A stretch of 64,000 nt of DNA from Serratia nevei (lineage in GTDB: Bacteria > Pseudomonadota > Gammaproteobacteria > Enterobacterales > Enterobacteriaceae): assembly GCF_037948395.1 (NCBI RefSeq), contig NZ_CP149940.1, forward strand, positions 3,720,001-3,784,000. The letters are read 5' to 3'. Below, piece after piece: positions 38,109 to 47,017 of this stretch. The notes under the pieces are model-generated. The model made no database searches and had not been told where the DNA came from. It worked only from the letters and a program-made list of their open reading frames with translations. The stretch's first letter is position 1. Each line of letters starts with the position of its first letter. The translations under genes and the position numbers were made by a program.

Positions 38109-38689
38109 GAGGTATTCCTTTAATCCGTGAGCTGCTGTCCTGGCAAAGTGGAAATGCGAGCAGGCACCCGAAAAATCGGCTAAGGCCGTCGGGTAATAAG
38201 CATGGAGTAATGAATATTTCTGTCTGGCGCACGCTTAAACAGAATCGAATGCGCCTTTGCCTAAAAAGAGTATTTTATAAATCTGCAGATGAATACCGCA
38301 GCCAGGTGATATCTGAATGAAAATGGAATTTCACAATTGTTAAAAAGTGAAATAATAAAAATTAAAACCATAAAAATCATAAATATACATTTTTATCATG
38401 ATCAATATTCTTATCTTCATCCCTTCGTGTGAAATTGTATAAAAACCGACGTGATATTTGATTTCAATTCTCATTATCAATCATTAATGGGGATATTAAT
38501 CCAAGCGACTAATTAAATAATCTTTATTCACGGAAAAAATAATAAGAATATTGCTAACAAGAAAATTAAATTTGCCTGCTAATAATTATTGCTTTCAATT
38601 TAAATTCCCCCACGGCTACGTTCATGCTGGCTATCTCCCGGGCATGCCGTCACAATAGCGCCTCATTCAGGTTTCAATCAGGGATTGCC
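38109..38689. promoter_or_regulatory. AT-rich regulatory region upstream of pgaABCD
   Basis: This 581-base stretch contains no gene I can support. On the minus strand the last ~35 bases before pgaA hold three GGA motifs (complement at 38116-38118, 38124-38126, 38138-38140), one overlapping the ribosome binding site, as expected for CsrA control. Further up, ATTTCAC (38328-38334) and GTGAAAT (38347-38353) form an inverted repeat, and another GTGAAAT lies at 38429-38435. Confidence 0.5.
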
Positions 38690-39127
38690 ATGTACAGCCA
38701 CTACCCCGCCCATTACACCTTCGATAGCGACAGCGACGCCTGGCAGATCGGTTTCCACGACTTCCCCGAGTGGCAATCGGCCTGCTATAAACGCGAAGAC
38801 GTCGAGCTGGAAGCACAGGAAAGCCTGCTGGCCGCCATCGCCGCCGCGATGGACGAAGGGCTGCCCCTGCCTGCTCCTTCCCCGCTGCAAACCGATGGCT
38901 TGAGGGTACACCTGTCGGTGCTGGTGGCGCTGAAGATCGAACTGCACAACGCCATGCTGCGCAAAAACACCGGCAAAGCGGAGCTGGCACGCAAGCTGGG
39001 ATTCAACAGCGGGCAAATGGAGCGGTTGCTGGATCTCGGCTACGCCTCGAAGGTTGAGGCGTTGGAGCAGGCGCTGTATCTGCTGGGCTACGAAGTGCGC
39101 GTGACAATAAGCGAAGTTTGCCAATAA
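38690..39127 (+). CDS. HicB-like antitoxin family protein without adjacent HicA
   Basis: The ATG at 38690 (MYSHYPAHYTFDSDSDAWQI) has AGGG upstream and gives 145 residues. The N-terminal part is HicB-like (YTFDSDSDAWQIGFHDFPEW, SLLAAIAAAMDEG), and the C-terminus has a helix-turn-helix (KAELARKLGFNSGQMERLLD, KVEALEQALYLLGYEV), matching full-length HicB architecture. No HicA-like toxin is seen within 500 bases on either side, so it may act alone as a repressor, perhaps of the divergent pga operon. Confidence 0.75.
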   Translation: MYSHYPAHYTFDSDSDAWQIGFHDFPEWQSACYKREDVELEAQESLLAAIAAAMDEGLPLPAPSPLQTDGLRVHLSVLVALKIELHNAMLRKNTGKAELARKLGFNSGQMERLLDLGYASKVEALEQALYLLGYEVRVTISEVCQ

Positions 39128-39232
39128 GTTAGCGGCAGGTAAGCGAAATATTATCCGATGGGGCTAAATTTTCCCCATTGTGCGCCGATATGATCGTTAC
39201 CTAATCACTTGTCGCAACAACGAAGGCTAAAA

Positions 39233-39328
39233 ATGGAGTGGAGTCGCCGTCATATTTGGGCCGTTATTCTGCTGTCTTGTCTCGTTTTTTGGGCCATTTT
39301 GGTGACCGGCATCAACGCCGTCGCTTGA
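39233..39328 (+). CDS. Putative 31-residue membrane protein
   Basis: A short frame reads MEWSRRHIWAVILLSCLVFW and ends NAVA. It has AAGG upstream of the ATG, a basic N-terminus (SRRH) and one membrane helix, a typical small inner membrane protein. It has a faint resemblance to YmiA-type proteins (W-AV-L-S-LFW pattern), not enough for a name. It lies alone between the HicB-like gene and ypdK. Confidence 0.5.
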   Translation: MEWSRRHIWAVILLSCLVFWAILVTGINAVA

Positions 39329-39468
39329 ACGCCTGCCACCGCATTGCAATACCCCGATTTTAAAACTCGCAGCGGCAGGCTACTTCCTGTCGCTTGCCCA
39401 TAAAAAGCGTTATAAAACAGTCCACGCTGTGCAAAAAACAGCCGAAAATTGTGATCAAAAACACAGTA

Positions 39469-39498
39469 TTGAAATCAGACCAGTATTGAGAGTACATT
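39469..39498 (+). promoter_or_regulatory. Candidate promoter for ypdK
   Basis: TTGAAA (39469-39474) and TACATT (39493-39498) are separated by 18 bases, giving a plausible sigma-70 promoter. The transcript would have a leader of about 180 bases before the ypdK start. Confidence 0.5.
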
Positions 39499-39684
39499 AG
39501 CGCCGATCCTGTCGCGGTTCGGATTTTACCTCACGGAGCATGAGGCGCGACAACCGGACAACCCGTACGTGGGGCCGTTATTCTTTCGCTTGGAAGAACC
39601 CACCCGACAGGCAGGTTGCCCATAAAATACTCAGCACAACAATCGGGATCATTGCTGGCGAGGACTCCAGACAGGAGTTGTTCA

Positions 39685-39759
39685 GTGAAATATTTTTTGA
39701 TGGGCGTGTCATTCATGCTGGTTGCCTGGGTTGGCACCTTCATGTTGATGGTTGCCTGA
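39685..39759 (+). CDS. ypdK: Small membrane protein YpdK (24 residues)
   Basis: A frame starting with GTG at 39685, 7 bases after AGGAG, encodes a 24-residue hydrophobic peptide beginning MKYFLMGVSFMLVAW and ending TFMLMVA. E. coli YpdK as I remember it is a 23-residue protein beginning MKYFFMGISFM, and it lies just before alaC and ypdAB, exactly the order seen here. The match is at nearly every conserved position. Function is unknown; one membrane helix spans the whole protein. A terminator follows at 39785-39808. Confidence 0.82.
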   Translation: MKYFLMGVSFMLVAWVGTFMLMVA

Positions 39760-39784
39760 CAGCAGCCAGACCAGGAACACAGCC

Positions 39785-39808
39785 AAAGGGACGCGCAAGC
39801 GTCCCTTT
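39785..39808. terminator. Bidirectional terminator between ypdK and cybB
   Basis: AAAGGGACGC (39785-39794) pairs with GCGTCCCTTT (39799-39808) around GCAA. It lies between the convergent ypdK and cytochrome b561 genes. Confidence 0.88.
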
Positions 39809-39825
39809 GTCGTTTCGGCTTGCGA

Positions 39826-40350
39826 TCATTTGCCCGGCATCATGCGGCGCAGGGTGTCGTCTTTGCGCAGGTAGTGATGATACAGCGCCGCCAGCGCATG
39901 TGCGCCAGTGATAAAGTAGCCGATGTTTGCCAGCGTCTCATGAACCGTTTTGACCAGCTTGCGCATCACCGGATCCGGCATCACCCACTGCGGCACCGGC
40001 CAGCCCAGCAAAGACCACGATTTCCCGCCGTAGGCCAGGGTTAACATGCCCAGCAGCGGCAACATCAGGAAAACCACATACAGCAGCCAATGGAAGATCT
40101 TGGCGCCTACCTCCTGCCACTCCTCCAGCGGTGGCGTGGTCGGCGGCGGCGCGTGGAAAGCGCGCACCGCCAACCGAATCAGCATCAGGGCAAAGACCGA
40201 AGCCCCAAAATTAAAGTGCAGATTTTTGACCATCGGCGCCCACGCCTCCGGCACCGAATCTTTCAGCAACATCGCCGCATAGGTGAGGATCACCATCAGC
40301 AAAGTCAGCCAATGTAAAACGATTTGCGATCGCGCGTAGCGGTTGCTCAT
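39826..40350 (-). CDS. cybB: Cytochrome b561 family protein
   Basis: This di-haem inner membrane protein probably oxidises ubiquinol or superoxide-derived electrons like E. coli CybB. The ATG at 40350 (MSNRYARSQIVLHWLTLLMV) gives 174 residues (CybB 176). Four helices carry the haem histidines: IVLHWLTL, NLHFNFGASVFALMLIRL, KIFHWLLYVVFLM and HETLANIGYFITGAHALAAL. The C-terminal YLRKDDTLRRMMPGK is the conserved family ending. It is one of several CybB paralogues expected in this group, so the gene symbol is tentative. Confidence 0.8.
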   Translation of the reverse strand: MSNRYARSQIVLHWLTLLMVILTYAAMLLKDSVPEAWAPMVKNLHFNFGASVFALMLIRLAVRAFHAPPPTTPPLEEWQEVGAKIFHWLLYVVFLMLPLLGMLTLAYGGKSWSLLGWPVPQWVMPDPVMRKLVKTVHETLANIGYFITGAHALAALYHHYLRKDDTLRRMMPGK

Positions 40351-40422
40351 ACACTCTGTCCAAAAATAAAACCCAGCGTAGTCGAGCATAATGGGGAAAT
40401 AATGAAGAAAACCTTGGGACGG

Positions 40423-40450
40423 AAAAATAAGGCCGGGCGAGCGCCCGGCC
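40423..40450 (-). terminator. Terminator of alaC
   Basis: GGCCGGGCG (40431-40439) pairs with CGCCCGGCC (40442-40450); on the minus strand the hairpin is followed by a T-rich run (40423-40430), just beyond the alaC stop. Confidence 0.88.
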
Positions 40451-40458
40451 TGACAGGA

Positions 40459-41688
40459 TTATTTAGCGCTGCCCGCCTTGCCCGGCTTCAGCAACCCGTC
40501 CGCGCGGAACATCGCCTTGATACCGCGCACCGCCTGGCGGATACGGTCCTGATTCTCGATCAGCGCGAAGCGCACGTGGGTATCGCCGTAGTCGCCGAAG
40601 CCGATGCCCGGCGAGACGCAGACCTTGGCCTCTGCCAGCAGGCGTTTGGCGAACTCCAGCGAACCGAGGTGGGCATAAGGCTCGGGAATTTTCGCCCACA
40701 CGTACATCGACGCCTTCGGATTTTCCACCATCCAGCCGGCCTCGTGCAGCCCCTTCACCAACACGTTGCGGCGCTGCCGATACTGCTCGGCGATATCGCG
40801 CACGCACTGCTGATCGCCTTCCAGCGCGGCGATGGCCGCCACCTGCAGCGGCGTAAAGGTGCCGTAATCGTGATAACTCTTGATGCGCGCCAGCGCGCTG
40901 ACCAGTTCAGGGTTACCGACCATGAAACCGATGCGCCAGCCGGCCATGTTGTAGCTTTTCGACAGGGTGAAGAACTCCACCGCAATGTCTTTCGCCCCCG
41001 GCACCTGCATGATCGACGGCGCTTTCCAGCCGTCATAGACGATATCGGCATAGGCCAGATCGTGGATCACCAGCACGTTGTACTGCTTGGCCAACGCCAC
41101 CACTCGCTCGAAGAAATCCAGCTCCACGCACTGTGCGGTCGGGTTGGACGGGAAGCCGAGGATCATCATTTTCGGACGCGGGATGGTTTCCCGAATGGCG
41201 CGCTCCAGCTCACCGAAGAAATCCACGCCGTCCACCAGCGGCACCGAACGCACCTGGGCGCCGGCGATCACCGCGCCGTAAATGTGGATCGGGTAGCTGG
41301 GGTTCGGCACCAGCACGGTATCGCCGTGATCGAGGGTCGCCAGCATCAGATGCGCCAGCCCCTCTTTCGAACCGATGGTGACGATGGCTTCGCTTTCCGG
41401 ATCGATATCCACCTGATAACGATCGGCATACCAGCGCGAAATGGCGCGGCGCAGGCGCGGAATGCCGCGCGAGGTGGAATAACCGTGGGTGTCGTCGCGC
41501 TGGGCGACGGCACACAGTTTTTCCACGATGTGCGGCGGCGTCGGGCCGTCGGGGTTACCCATGCTGAAGTCGATAATATCCTCGCCGCGACGGCGTGCGG
41601 CCATCTTCAGTTCGGCGGTGATGTTGAATACGTAAGGGGGAAGGCGTTCAATGCGCGTGAAACGGCGCTGTGGACTGTTATCAGCCAT
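40459..41688 (-). CDS. alaC: Alanine transaminase AlaC
   Basis: AlaC makes alanine from pyruvate and glutamate using pyridoxal phosphate. The start [20 protein letters not shown] at 41688 gives 409 residues (E. coli 412); the open frame upstream to 42099 is not aminotransferase-like. Class I aminotransferase motifs are clear: [30 protein letters not shown], and the PLP lysine in [16 protein letters not shown] near residue 245. The position before ypdAB matches E. coli, tying alanine synthesis to a pyruvate sensor locus. Confidence 0.94.
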   Translation of the reverse strand: MADNSPQRRFTRIERLPPYVFNITAELKMAARRRGEDIIDFSMGNPDGPTPPHIVEKLCAVAQRDDTHGYSTSRGIPRLRRAISRWYADRYQVDIDPESEAIVTIGSKEGLAHLMLATLDHGDTVLVPNPSYPIHIYGAVIAGAQVRSVPLVDGVDFFGELERAIRETIPRPKMMILGFPSNPTAQCVELDFFERVVALAKQYNVLVIHDLAYADIVYDGWKAPSIMQVPGAKDIAVEFFTLSKSYNMAGWRIGFMVGNPELVSALARIKSYHDYGTFTPLQVAAIAALEGDQQCVRDIAEQYRQRRNVLVKGLHEAGWMVENPKASMYVWAKIPEPYAHLGSLEFAKRLLAEAKVCVSPGIGFGDYGDTHVRFALIENQDRIRQAVRGIKAMFRADGLLKPGKAGSAK

Positions 41689-41807
41689 AGGGGATTCCTC
41701 GATAGACGTTAGCGCCCGGACCGTCCGAGCGACGCAGGCCAGCGAACTGACCGAATATCGAACATAGCGCAGCGCCGACGAGCTTGTCGATACCCGGCGC
41801 GATATTT

Positions 41808-42347
41808 TTATTTGCCGCCCTGAAACTCCGCCGCCAGCAGCCCGAACAGCCAGTCGTCGCACCACTGCCCCGCCAGACGGTAGTTGTCGCGCAGCGTGCC
41901 TTCCAGCTGAAAGCCGCACGATTCCAGCAGGCCGCGCGAAGCGAGGTTGCCCGCGGTCACGGTGGCGGTCAGCTTGTGAAAGCCGCAGGCGTTCACCGCA
42001 AAATCCAGCACCGCCCGCAGCGACTCCTTGCCATAGCCCTTGCCCTGCCCGGCAGGCAAACTCCCGTATCCCACTTCCGCCTGCCGATACGGCACCCACT
42101 GCGGGCGAAAACCGGTAATGCCCACCGCCTCTGCGCTGTGCTTCTCACGCATCACCAGGCACAGCCACTGCTCGCCGTGTTTGTCCCAGGCCGGCAGCCG
42201 CTCCTCGAACCGGGCGCGGATCTCCGCTTCGCTGCGCGGATCTGAGATGTAACGGATCACCTCGGGATCTTGGTACAGGCGCAAAAACAGCGGCCAATCC
42301 TCGGCGGTTATCGACTGCAAGCTCAGACGTTCAGTGACCAGCTTCAT
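41808..42347 (-). CDS. GNAT family N-acetyltransferase
   Basis: The 179-residue product, starting [20 protein letters not shown] at 42347 with CGGAGA upstream, is a RimJ/RimL-like acetyltransferase. The acetyl-CoA pyrophosphate loop is [18 protein letters not shown] near residue 98, and the C-terminal [20 protein letters not shown] is typical of this subgroup. The substrate may be a ribosomal protein, small molecule or toxin; nothing nearby decides it. It lies 119 bases upstream of alaC on the same strand. Confidence 0.87.
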   Translation of the reverse strand: MKLVTERLSLQSITAEDWPLFLRLYQDPEVIRYISDPRSEAEIRARFEERLPAWDKHGEQWLCLVMREKHSAEAVGITGFRPQWVPYRQAEVGYGSLPAGQGKGYGKESLRAVLDFAVNACGFHKLTATVTAGNLASRGLLESCGFQLEGTLRDNYRLAGQWCDDWLFGLLAAEFQGGK

Positions 42348-42515
42348 AAAATCTCCGAAAAACGAAAAAGAGGAACTTACGAATGAAAGATATCTCTTTA
42401 TTTTCCCCGATGGGTTGCCGATAATCATTCACGTTAAAACCACAAAACCATAACGTCTTGCCCGATTCCCTACAACCGCTCGCCGCAGTCACTCATGCGG
42501 CACGAGGAGAACACC

Positions 42516-43760
42516 ATGGCCTCTTTAGTCATCGACGATATTCCGCAAACGATCGTTAACGTCAAACGCCAGCTGCGCCAGGCATTGCCGAACTACCGCG
42601 ACGTGTTTCTGGCGCTGGAAGAGAACATCCGCGGCCAGGTCGAACAGATCCGCCGCGAGCTGGTCGCCGGCCACAATCCGGTGCCGCAGATCGACGCGGA
42701 AGATATCCTGCAGCAGCGCGTCAGCGAGCAGCAGATAGCGCTGATCAAACAGCGCGGCGCCTGCGCCATTCGCGGCGTGTTTCCCCGCGCCAAGGCCGAG
42801 GGCTGGAACCGGGAAATCGGCGACTACCTTGAGCGCAACAACTTCGTCGAGCGGTTGAAAAACGCCGCCGAAGACAACTATTTCGGCAAGCTGGCCGCCA
42901 GCAAACCGCAGATCTACGGCATCTATTGGTCGCAACCGCAGGTCGAGGCGCGGCAGGATGCGCGCATGCATGCGGTGCAGGTGTTCCTCAACAGCCTGTG
43001 GGCCACCGAGAGCAACGGCAAACAGCATTTCGATCCGACCCGCGTCGCCACTTACGCCGATCGCACCCGCCGCCGCCCGCCGAACTCCTCGTCGCTGGGC
43101 CTGTCGCCGCACGTCGACAGCGGCACCATCGAGCGCTGGCTGGACGAAAACTTTCGCTATGTGTATCGCCACGTTTTCTCCGGCGACTGGCAGCAGTACG
43201 ACCCCTTCGCCGCCGACGGCCGCACCGAGGTGCGCGAGATAGCCTCCCCGGCGGTCTGCTCGATGTTCCGTACCTTCCAGGGCTGGACGGCGCTGACGCC
43301 GCAGCGCACCAACGCCGGCACGCTGAACCTGGTGCCGATCGCCAACGCCATGGCCTATGTGCTGCTGCGCGCACTGCAGGACGACGTCGCCGACGACGAT
43401 CTGTGCGATGCGGCGCCGGGCCGCGCGCTGTCGATCTCGGAAAAGTGGCATCCCCTTTTATTAAGTGGGATTTCCCCTATTCCCGATCTGGAGCCGGGCG
43501 ACACGGTCTTTTGGCACTGCGACGTGATCCACGCGGTGGAGAACGAGCATAACGGCGAATTCGACAGCAACGTGATGTACATCGCCGCCGCGCCGGGCTG
43601 CGAGAAAAACGACGCCTATCTGCAGCGCCAGCTGCCGAGCTTTATCGACGGCAGAACGCCGCCGGACTTCGCCCCCGACGATTTCGAGGTGGATTTCGAC
43701 GGCCGCGCCACCGCCAACCTGCTGACGCCGCTGGGCAAAACGCAGCTCGGCATGCGCTGA
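42516..43760 (+). CDS. ybiU: DUF1479 family protein, YbiU-like Fe(II)/2-oxoglutarate dioxygenase fold
   Basis: The ATG at 42516 has GAGGAG 6 bases upstream; an in-frame ATG seven codons earlier has no ribosome binding site. The 414-residue protein matches the YbiU/DUF1479 family (E. coli YbiU 421). Likely metal ligands are visible as the H-x-D pair in [18 protein letters not shown] and the distal histidine in [18 protein letters not shown], with a 2-oxoglutarate-type arginine later. The substrate is unknown. It lies upstream of ypdA. Confidence 0.85.
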   Translation: MASLVIDDIPQTIVNVKRQLRQALPNYRDVFLALEENIRGQVEQIRRELVAGHNPVPQIDAEDILQQRVSEQQIALIKQRGACAIRGVFPRAKAEGWNREIGDYLERNNFVERLKNAAEDNYFGKLAASKPQIYGIYWSQPQVEARQDARMHAVQVFLNSLWATESNGKQHFDPTRVATYADRTRRRPPNSSSLGLSPHVDSGTIERWLDENFRYVYRHVFSGDWQQYDPFAADGRTEVREIASPAVCSMFRTFQGWTALTPQRTNAGTLNLVPIANAMAYVLLRALQDDVADDDLCDAAPGRALSISEKWHPLLLSGISPIPDLEPGDTVFWHCDVIHAVENEHNGEFDSNVMYIAAAPGCEKNDAYLQRQLPSFIDGRTPPDFAPDDFEVDFDGRATANLLTPLGKTQLGMR

Positions 43761-43768
43761 TCCCCCCG

Positions 43769-43788
43769 CCCGTGGCGCGCGCCACGGG
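43769..43788 (+). terminator. Hairpin after the YbiU-like gene
   Basis: CCCGTGGC (43769-43776) pairs with GCCACGGG (43781-43788) around GCGC. The T tract after it is weak, so it may only partly terminate before ypdA. Confidence 0.5.
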
Positions 43789-43842
43789 CCCCTTTCGCTG
43801 TGGTATACTGCCGCCATCCGTAGGCCGCAGCGAGAACCCGTC

Positions 43843-45552
43843 GTGCACCCTTTTTTTGAAATGCTGTTGGCGGTGTTTGATCGCGCCGCGCTGATGTTGA
43901 TCTGTCTGTTTTTCCTGACCCGCACCCGGCTGTTCCGCCAACTGCTGCAAAAAGAAGACCATACGCCGCTCGAGCTCGGCATCGTCACGGCGATCTTCTC
44001 GCTGTTCGCGCTGTTCAGCACCTACTCCGGCATCAACGTCGAAGGATCGCTGGTCAACGTGCGCGTCATCGCCATTATGGCCGGCGGCATCCTGTTCGGC
44101 CCCTGGGTGGGGATCGTCACCGGCATCGTCGCCGGGGTACACCGCTATCTGATCGATATCGGCGGCATCACGTCGGTGCCTTGTCTTATCACCAGCATCA
44201 TCGCCGGCATCAGCGCCGGCTACATCAACCTCAAGGTGAAAAAAGAGCAGCGCTGGCGCGCCGGCATCGTCGGCGGCATGCTGTGCGAATCCCTCACCAT
44301 GCTGCTAATCGTGCTGTGGGCCAAGCCGACCGAGCTTGGGTTGGACATCGTGTCGCAGATTGCCCTGCCGATGATCCTCGGCACGGTGTGCATCGGCCTG
44401 ATCGTGCTGCTGGTGCAGAGCGTCGAGGATGAAAAAGAGGTGATCGCCGCGCGCCAGGCCAAGCTGGCGCTGGATATCGCCCACAAGACGCTGCCCTATT
44501 TCCGCAACATCAACAGCGAATCGCTGGCCACCATCTGCGATATCATCCGCCAGGACATCCGCGCCGATGCGGTAGCGATCACCGATACCCATCAGGTGCT
44601 GGCCTACGTCGGCGTAGGGCGCGAAGCCTACCCGATCGGCCGCGAAGGGCTGAGCCGCGTCACCCGCGAAAGCATTCGCCACGGCAAGATCATCATCAAG
44701 AACAACCTGGAAAACCCGGCGGCGCCGCAGATCCATTCGCAGCTGGTGGTGCCGCTGTGGGAAAAAGGCGAAGTGACCGGCGCGTTGAAAATCTACTACT
44801 GCCACGCTCACCAGATCACCAACACGCTGAAGGTGATGGCGGTCGGGCTGTCGCAAATCATCTCCACGCAGATGGAAGTGTCCCGCATCGAGCACCTGCG
44901 CCAGATGGCGGACAAGGCCGAAATGCGTGCGCTGCAGAGCAAGATTAACCCGCACTTCCTGTTCAACGCGCTGAACGCCATCTCTTCCTCTATCCGCCTG
45001 AATCCGGACACCGCGCGCCAACTGATCATTAACCTGTCGCGCTACCTGCGCTACAACCTGGAGCTGAACGACGAACTGATCGATATCCGCAAGGAGCTGC
45101 ATCAGATTCAGGACTATATCGCCATCGAACAGGCGCGCTTCGGCGCCAAGCTGACGGTGATTTACGACATCGACGACGACGTCTCGGTGCGCATTCCGAG
45201 CCTGCTGATCCAGCCGCTGGTGGAGAACGCCATCGTGCACGGCATCCAGCCCTGCAAGGGTAAAGGGGTGGTGGTGATCGCGGTGAAAGATCAGGGCGAT
45301 CGGGTGAAGATTTCGGTGAAGGATACCGGCCACGGCATCAATCAGGAAACCATCGATCGGGTGGCGCGCAACGAGATGCCGGGCCACAATATTGGCCTGC
45401 TCAACGTGCACCACCGCGTGTCGCTGCTGTACGGTGAAGGGCTGCATATTCGCCGCCTGGAGCCAGGCACCGAAATCGCGTTCTACATCAGCAAAAACGG
45501 CGGCAAGCTGCATCAGGAAGCGAGCGCGCCGCCGGTCGGGGAGGCCTCATGA
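43843..45552 (+). CDS. ypdA: Pyruvate-responsive sensor histidine kinase YpdA (PyrS)
   Basis: YpdA is a LytS-type kinase that, with YpdB, responds to external pyruvate in E. coli. The 569-residue protein (E. coli 565) starts with GTG and closely follows E. coli Ypd[18 protein letters not shown], then the 5TM-LYT domain ([40 protein letters not shown]), a GAF-type region, the phospho-acceptor histidine in [18 protein letters not shown] (near residue 372) and the ATPase motif [17 protein letters not shown]. It overlaps ypdB by 4 bases. Confidence 0.94.
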   Translation: MHPFFEMLLAVFDRAALMLICLFFLTRTRLFRQLLQKEDHTPLELGIVTAIFSLFALFSTYSGINVEGSLVNVRVIAIMAGGILFGPWVGIVTGIVAGVHRYLIDIGGITSVPCLITSIIAGISAGYINLKVKKEQRWRAGIVGGMLCESLTMLLIVLWAKPTELGLDIVSQIALPMILGTVCIGLIVLLVQSVEDEKEVIAARQAKLALDIAHKTLPYFRNINSESLATICDIIRQDIRADAVAITDTHQVLAYVGVGREAYPIGREGLSRVTRESIRHGKIIIKNNLENPAAPQIHSQLVVPLWEKGEVTGALKIYYCHAHQITNTLKVMAVGLSQIISTQMEVSRIEHLRQMADKAEMRALQSKINPHFLFNALNAISSSIRLNPDTARQLIINLSRYLRYNLELNDELIDIRKELHQIQDYIAIEQARFGAKLTVIYDIDDDVSVRIPSLLIQPLVENAIVHGIQPCKGKGVVVIAVKDQGDRVKISVKDTGHGINQETIDRVARNEMPGHNIGLLNVHHRVSLLYGEGLHIRRLEPGTEIAFYISKNGGKLHQEASAPPVGEAS

Positions 45553-46283
45553 AAGCCATCATCGTGGAAGACGAATTCCTCGCGCAGGAAGAACTCAGCT
45601 ACCTGATCAAGAAACACAGCAATATCGATATCGTTGCCAGCTTCGAGGACGGCCTCGACGTCCTGAAATACCTGCAAACCCACCAGGTCGACGCCATTTT
45701 CCTCGACATCAACATCCCGTCGCTGGACGGCGTGCTGCTGGCGCAAAACATCAGCAAGTTCGCGCATCGCCCATCGATCGTGTTCATCACCGCCTATAAA
45801 GAGCACGCGGTGGAAGCGTTCGAGATCGAGGCGTTCGACTACATCCTCAAGCCCTATCACGAGGCGCGCATCGTCACCATGCTGCAAAAACTGGAGGCGC
45901 TGCATCAGCGCCCCGCCGGTGGGGCGGAACCGACCAGCGCGCCGAGCCGCGGCAGCCACAGCATCAACCTGATCAAAGACGAGCGGATCATCGTTACCGA
46001 CATCAACGACATCTACTACGCCGCCGCCGATGAAAAGGTGACGCGGGTCTATACCCGCCGGGAAGAGTTCGTGATGCCGATGAACATCACCGAGTTTTAC
46101 GGCCGGCTGCCGGAAGCGCATTTCTTCCGCTGCCACCGCTCTTACTGCGTTAACCTGGCGAAGATCCGCGAGATCGTGCCCTGGTTCAACAATACCTACA
46201 TTCTGCGGCTGAGCGATCTTGAGTTTGAAGTGCCGGTCAGCCGCAGCAAGGTGAAAGAGTTTCGCCAGCTGATGCGCCTGTAA
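45549..46283 (+). CDS. ypdB: LytTR response regulator YpdB (PyrR)
   Basis: The 244-residue protein has a receiver domain ([20 protein letters not shown], phosphorylated aspartate in [13 protein letters not shown] near residue 57) and a C-terminal LytTR DNA-binding domain ([36 protein letters not shown]). In E. coli YpdB activates yhjX through a direct repeat with 21-base spacing. Here a YhjX-like gene lies 735 bases downstream with a matching repeat array. Confidence 0.94.
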   Translation: MKAIIVEDEFLAQEELSYLIKKHSNIDIVASFEDGLDVLKYLQTHQVDAIFLDINIPSLDGVLLAQNISKFAHRPSIVFITAYKEHAVEAFEIEAFDYILKPYHEARIVTMLQKLEALHQRPAGGAEPTSAPSRGSHSINLIKDERIIVTDINDIYYAAADEKVTRVYTRREEFVMPMNITEFYGRLPEAHFFRCHRSYCVNLAKIREIVPWFNNTYILRLSDLEFEVPVSRSKVKEFRQLMRL

Positions 46284-46287
46284 GCGC

Positions 46288-46620
46288 TTACCAGCGCGGG
46301 CCCGGACGGTAGTAATAGCCGGGCGGCGGCGGTGGCGGCATGCGGTAATGCGGCCGGTCGCGCCAGTCGCGCGGCGGCGGCCCGTAGTAAATCACCCGTG
46401 GCGGCGGGCCATAATAGTACCCGCGCGGGCGTTCATACCGGTGGTGATCGGCCCACCAGCGCGGATCGCGCCAGCGATAGCCGTCCCAGTAGTGGCCGCG
46501 ATTATCGCGATCGCCGATATGCAACGACAGGCCCGGCACGTTCACGCCGATGGACACGTCGGCCTGGCTCGCCAGCGGCAGCGCCAGCAGCGCGGCCAGT
46601 AACAACAGCGTTTTTTTCAT
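46288..46620 (-). CDS. DUF2502 (YpeC-like) secreted protein
   Basis: The ATG at 46620 begins a signal peptide (MKKTLLLLAALLALPLASQA). The mature part has the DUF2502 core SLHIGDRDNRGHYWDGYRWR, rich in aromatic and basic residues, followed by a proline-, tyrosine- and arginine-rich tail (GYYYGPPPRVIYYGPPPRDW). The 110-residue protein is likely periplasmic. A second family member occurs at 56073. It is convergent with ypdB, 4 bases apart. Confidence 0.82.
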   Translation of the reverse strand: MKKTLLLLAALLALPLASQADVSIGVNVPGLSLHIGDRDNRGHYWDGYRWRDPRWWADHHRYERPRGYYYGPPPRVIYYGPPPRDWRDRPHYRMPPPPPPGYYYRPGPRW

Positions 46621-46807
46621 TTCATGGACTCCTGCAGAGCGGACCTCGTCCGATCGCAGATAACATAGTCCCGCGCTCATCGCCGCTCTATAGGTGCAAT
46701 GCCGATTTACGCCTTTCAGACGCATCCTTCACAATTTCACCACAATCGTTCACCGGCAGTTAACAATAAATCGTTGATATCTTTGATGTAGATCACGTGC
46801 CACCCAC

Positions 46808-46889
46808 GGCATTTCACGCGCTTTTCGGTGCAAAAACGGCAACTCACGCCGCATAACATGCATTTCATTCCTTCCGCCGTGCAACTCAT
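46808..46889 (+). promoter_or_regulatory. Tandem YpdB-type operator repeats upstream of the YhjX-like gene
   Basis: GGCATTTCAC (46808-46817), GGCAACTCAC (46838-46847), TGCATTTCAT (46859-46868) and TGCAACTCAT (46880-46889) are direct repeats. The last three start exactly 21 bases apart, i.e. 10-base boxes with 11-base spacers, the same geometry as the GGCATTTCAT-N11-GGCATTTCAT YpdB target of E. coli yhjX. Confidence 0.78.
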
Positions 46890-47017
46890 TCCCGATCCGC
46901 CGCCCGCCGGGGGGGCCGGCCATATAATAAGCCCATACCGCGGGAACCCAGCTTCACCCCGCAAATTTCAGCCAACGGCTCACGCCCGGCAACGCACACA
47001 CAGGAAGGAGACCGGCC

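Noticed and set aside
38109..38689. Search for a HicA toxin upstream of the HicB-like gene
   Set aside because: The region is AT-rich with no frame resembling the ~60-residue HicA double-stranded RNA-binding fold.
44305..45513. Minus-strand frame of 402 codons
   Set aside because: Antisense shadow of ypdA with no recognisable motif.
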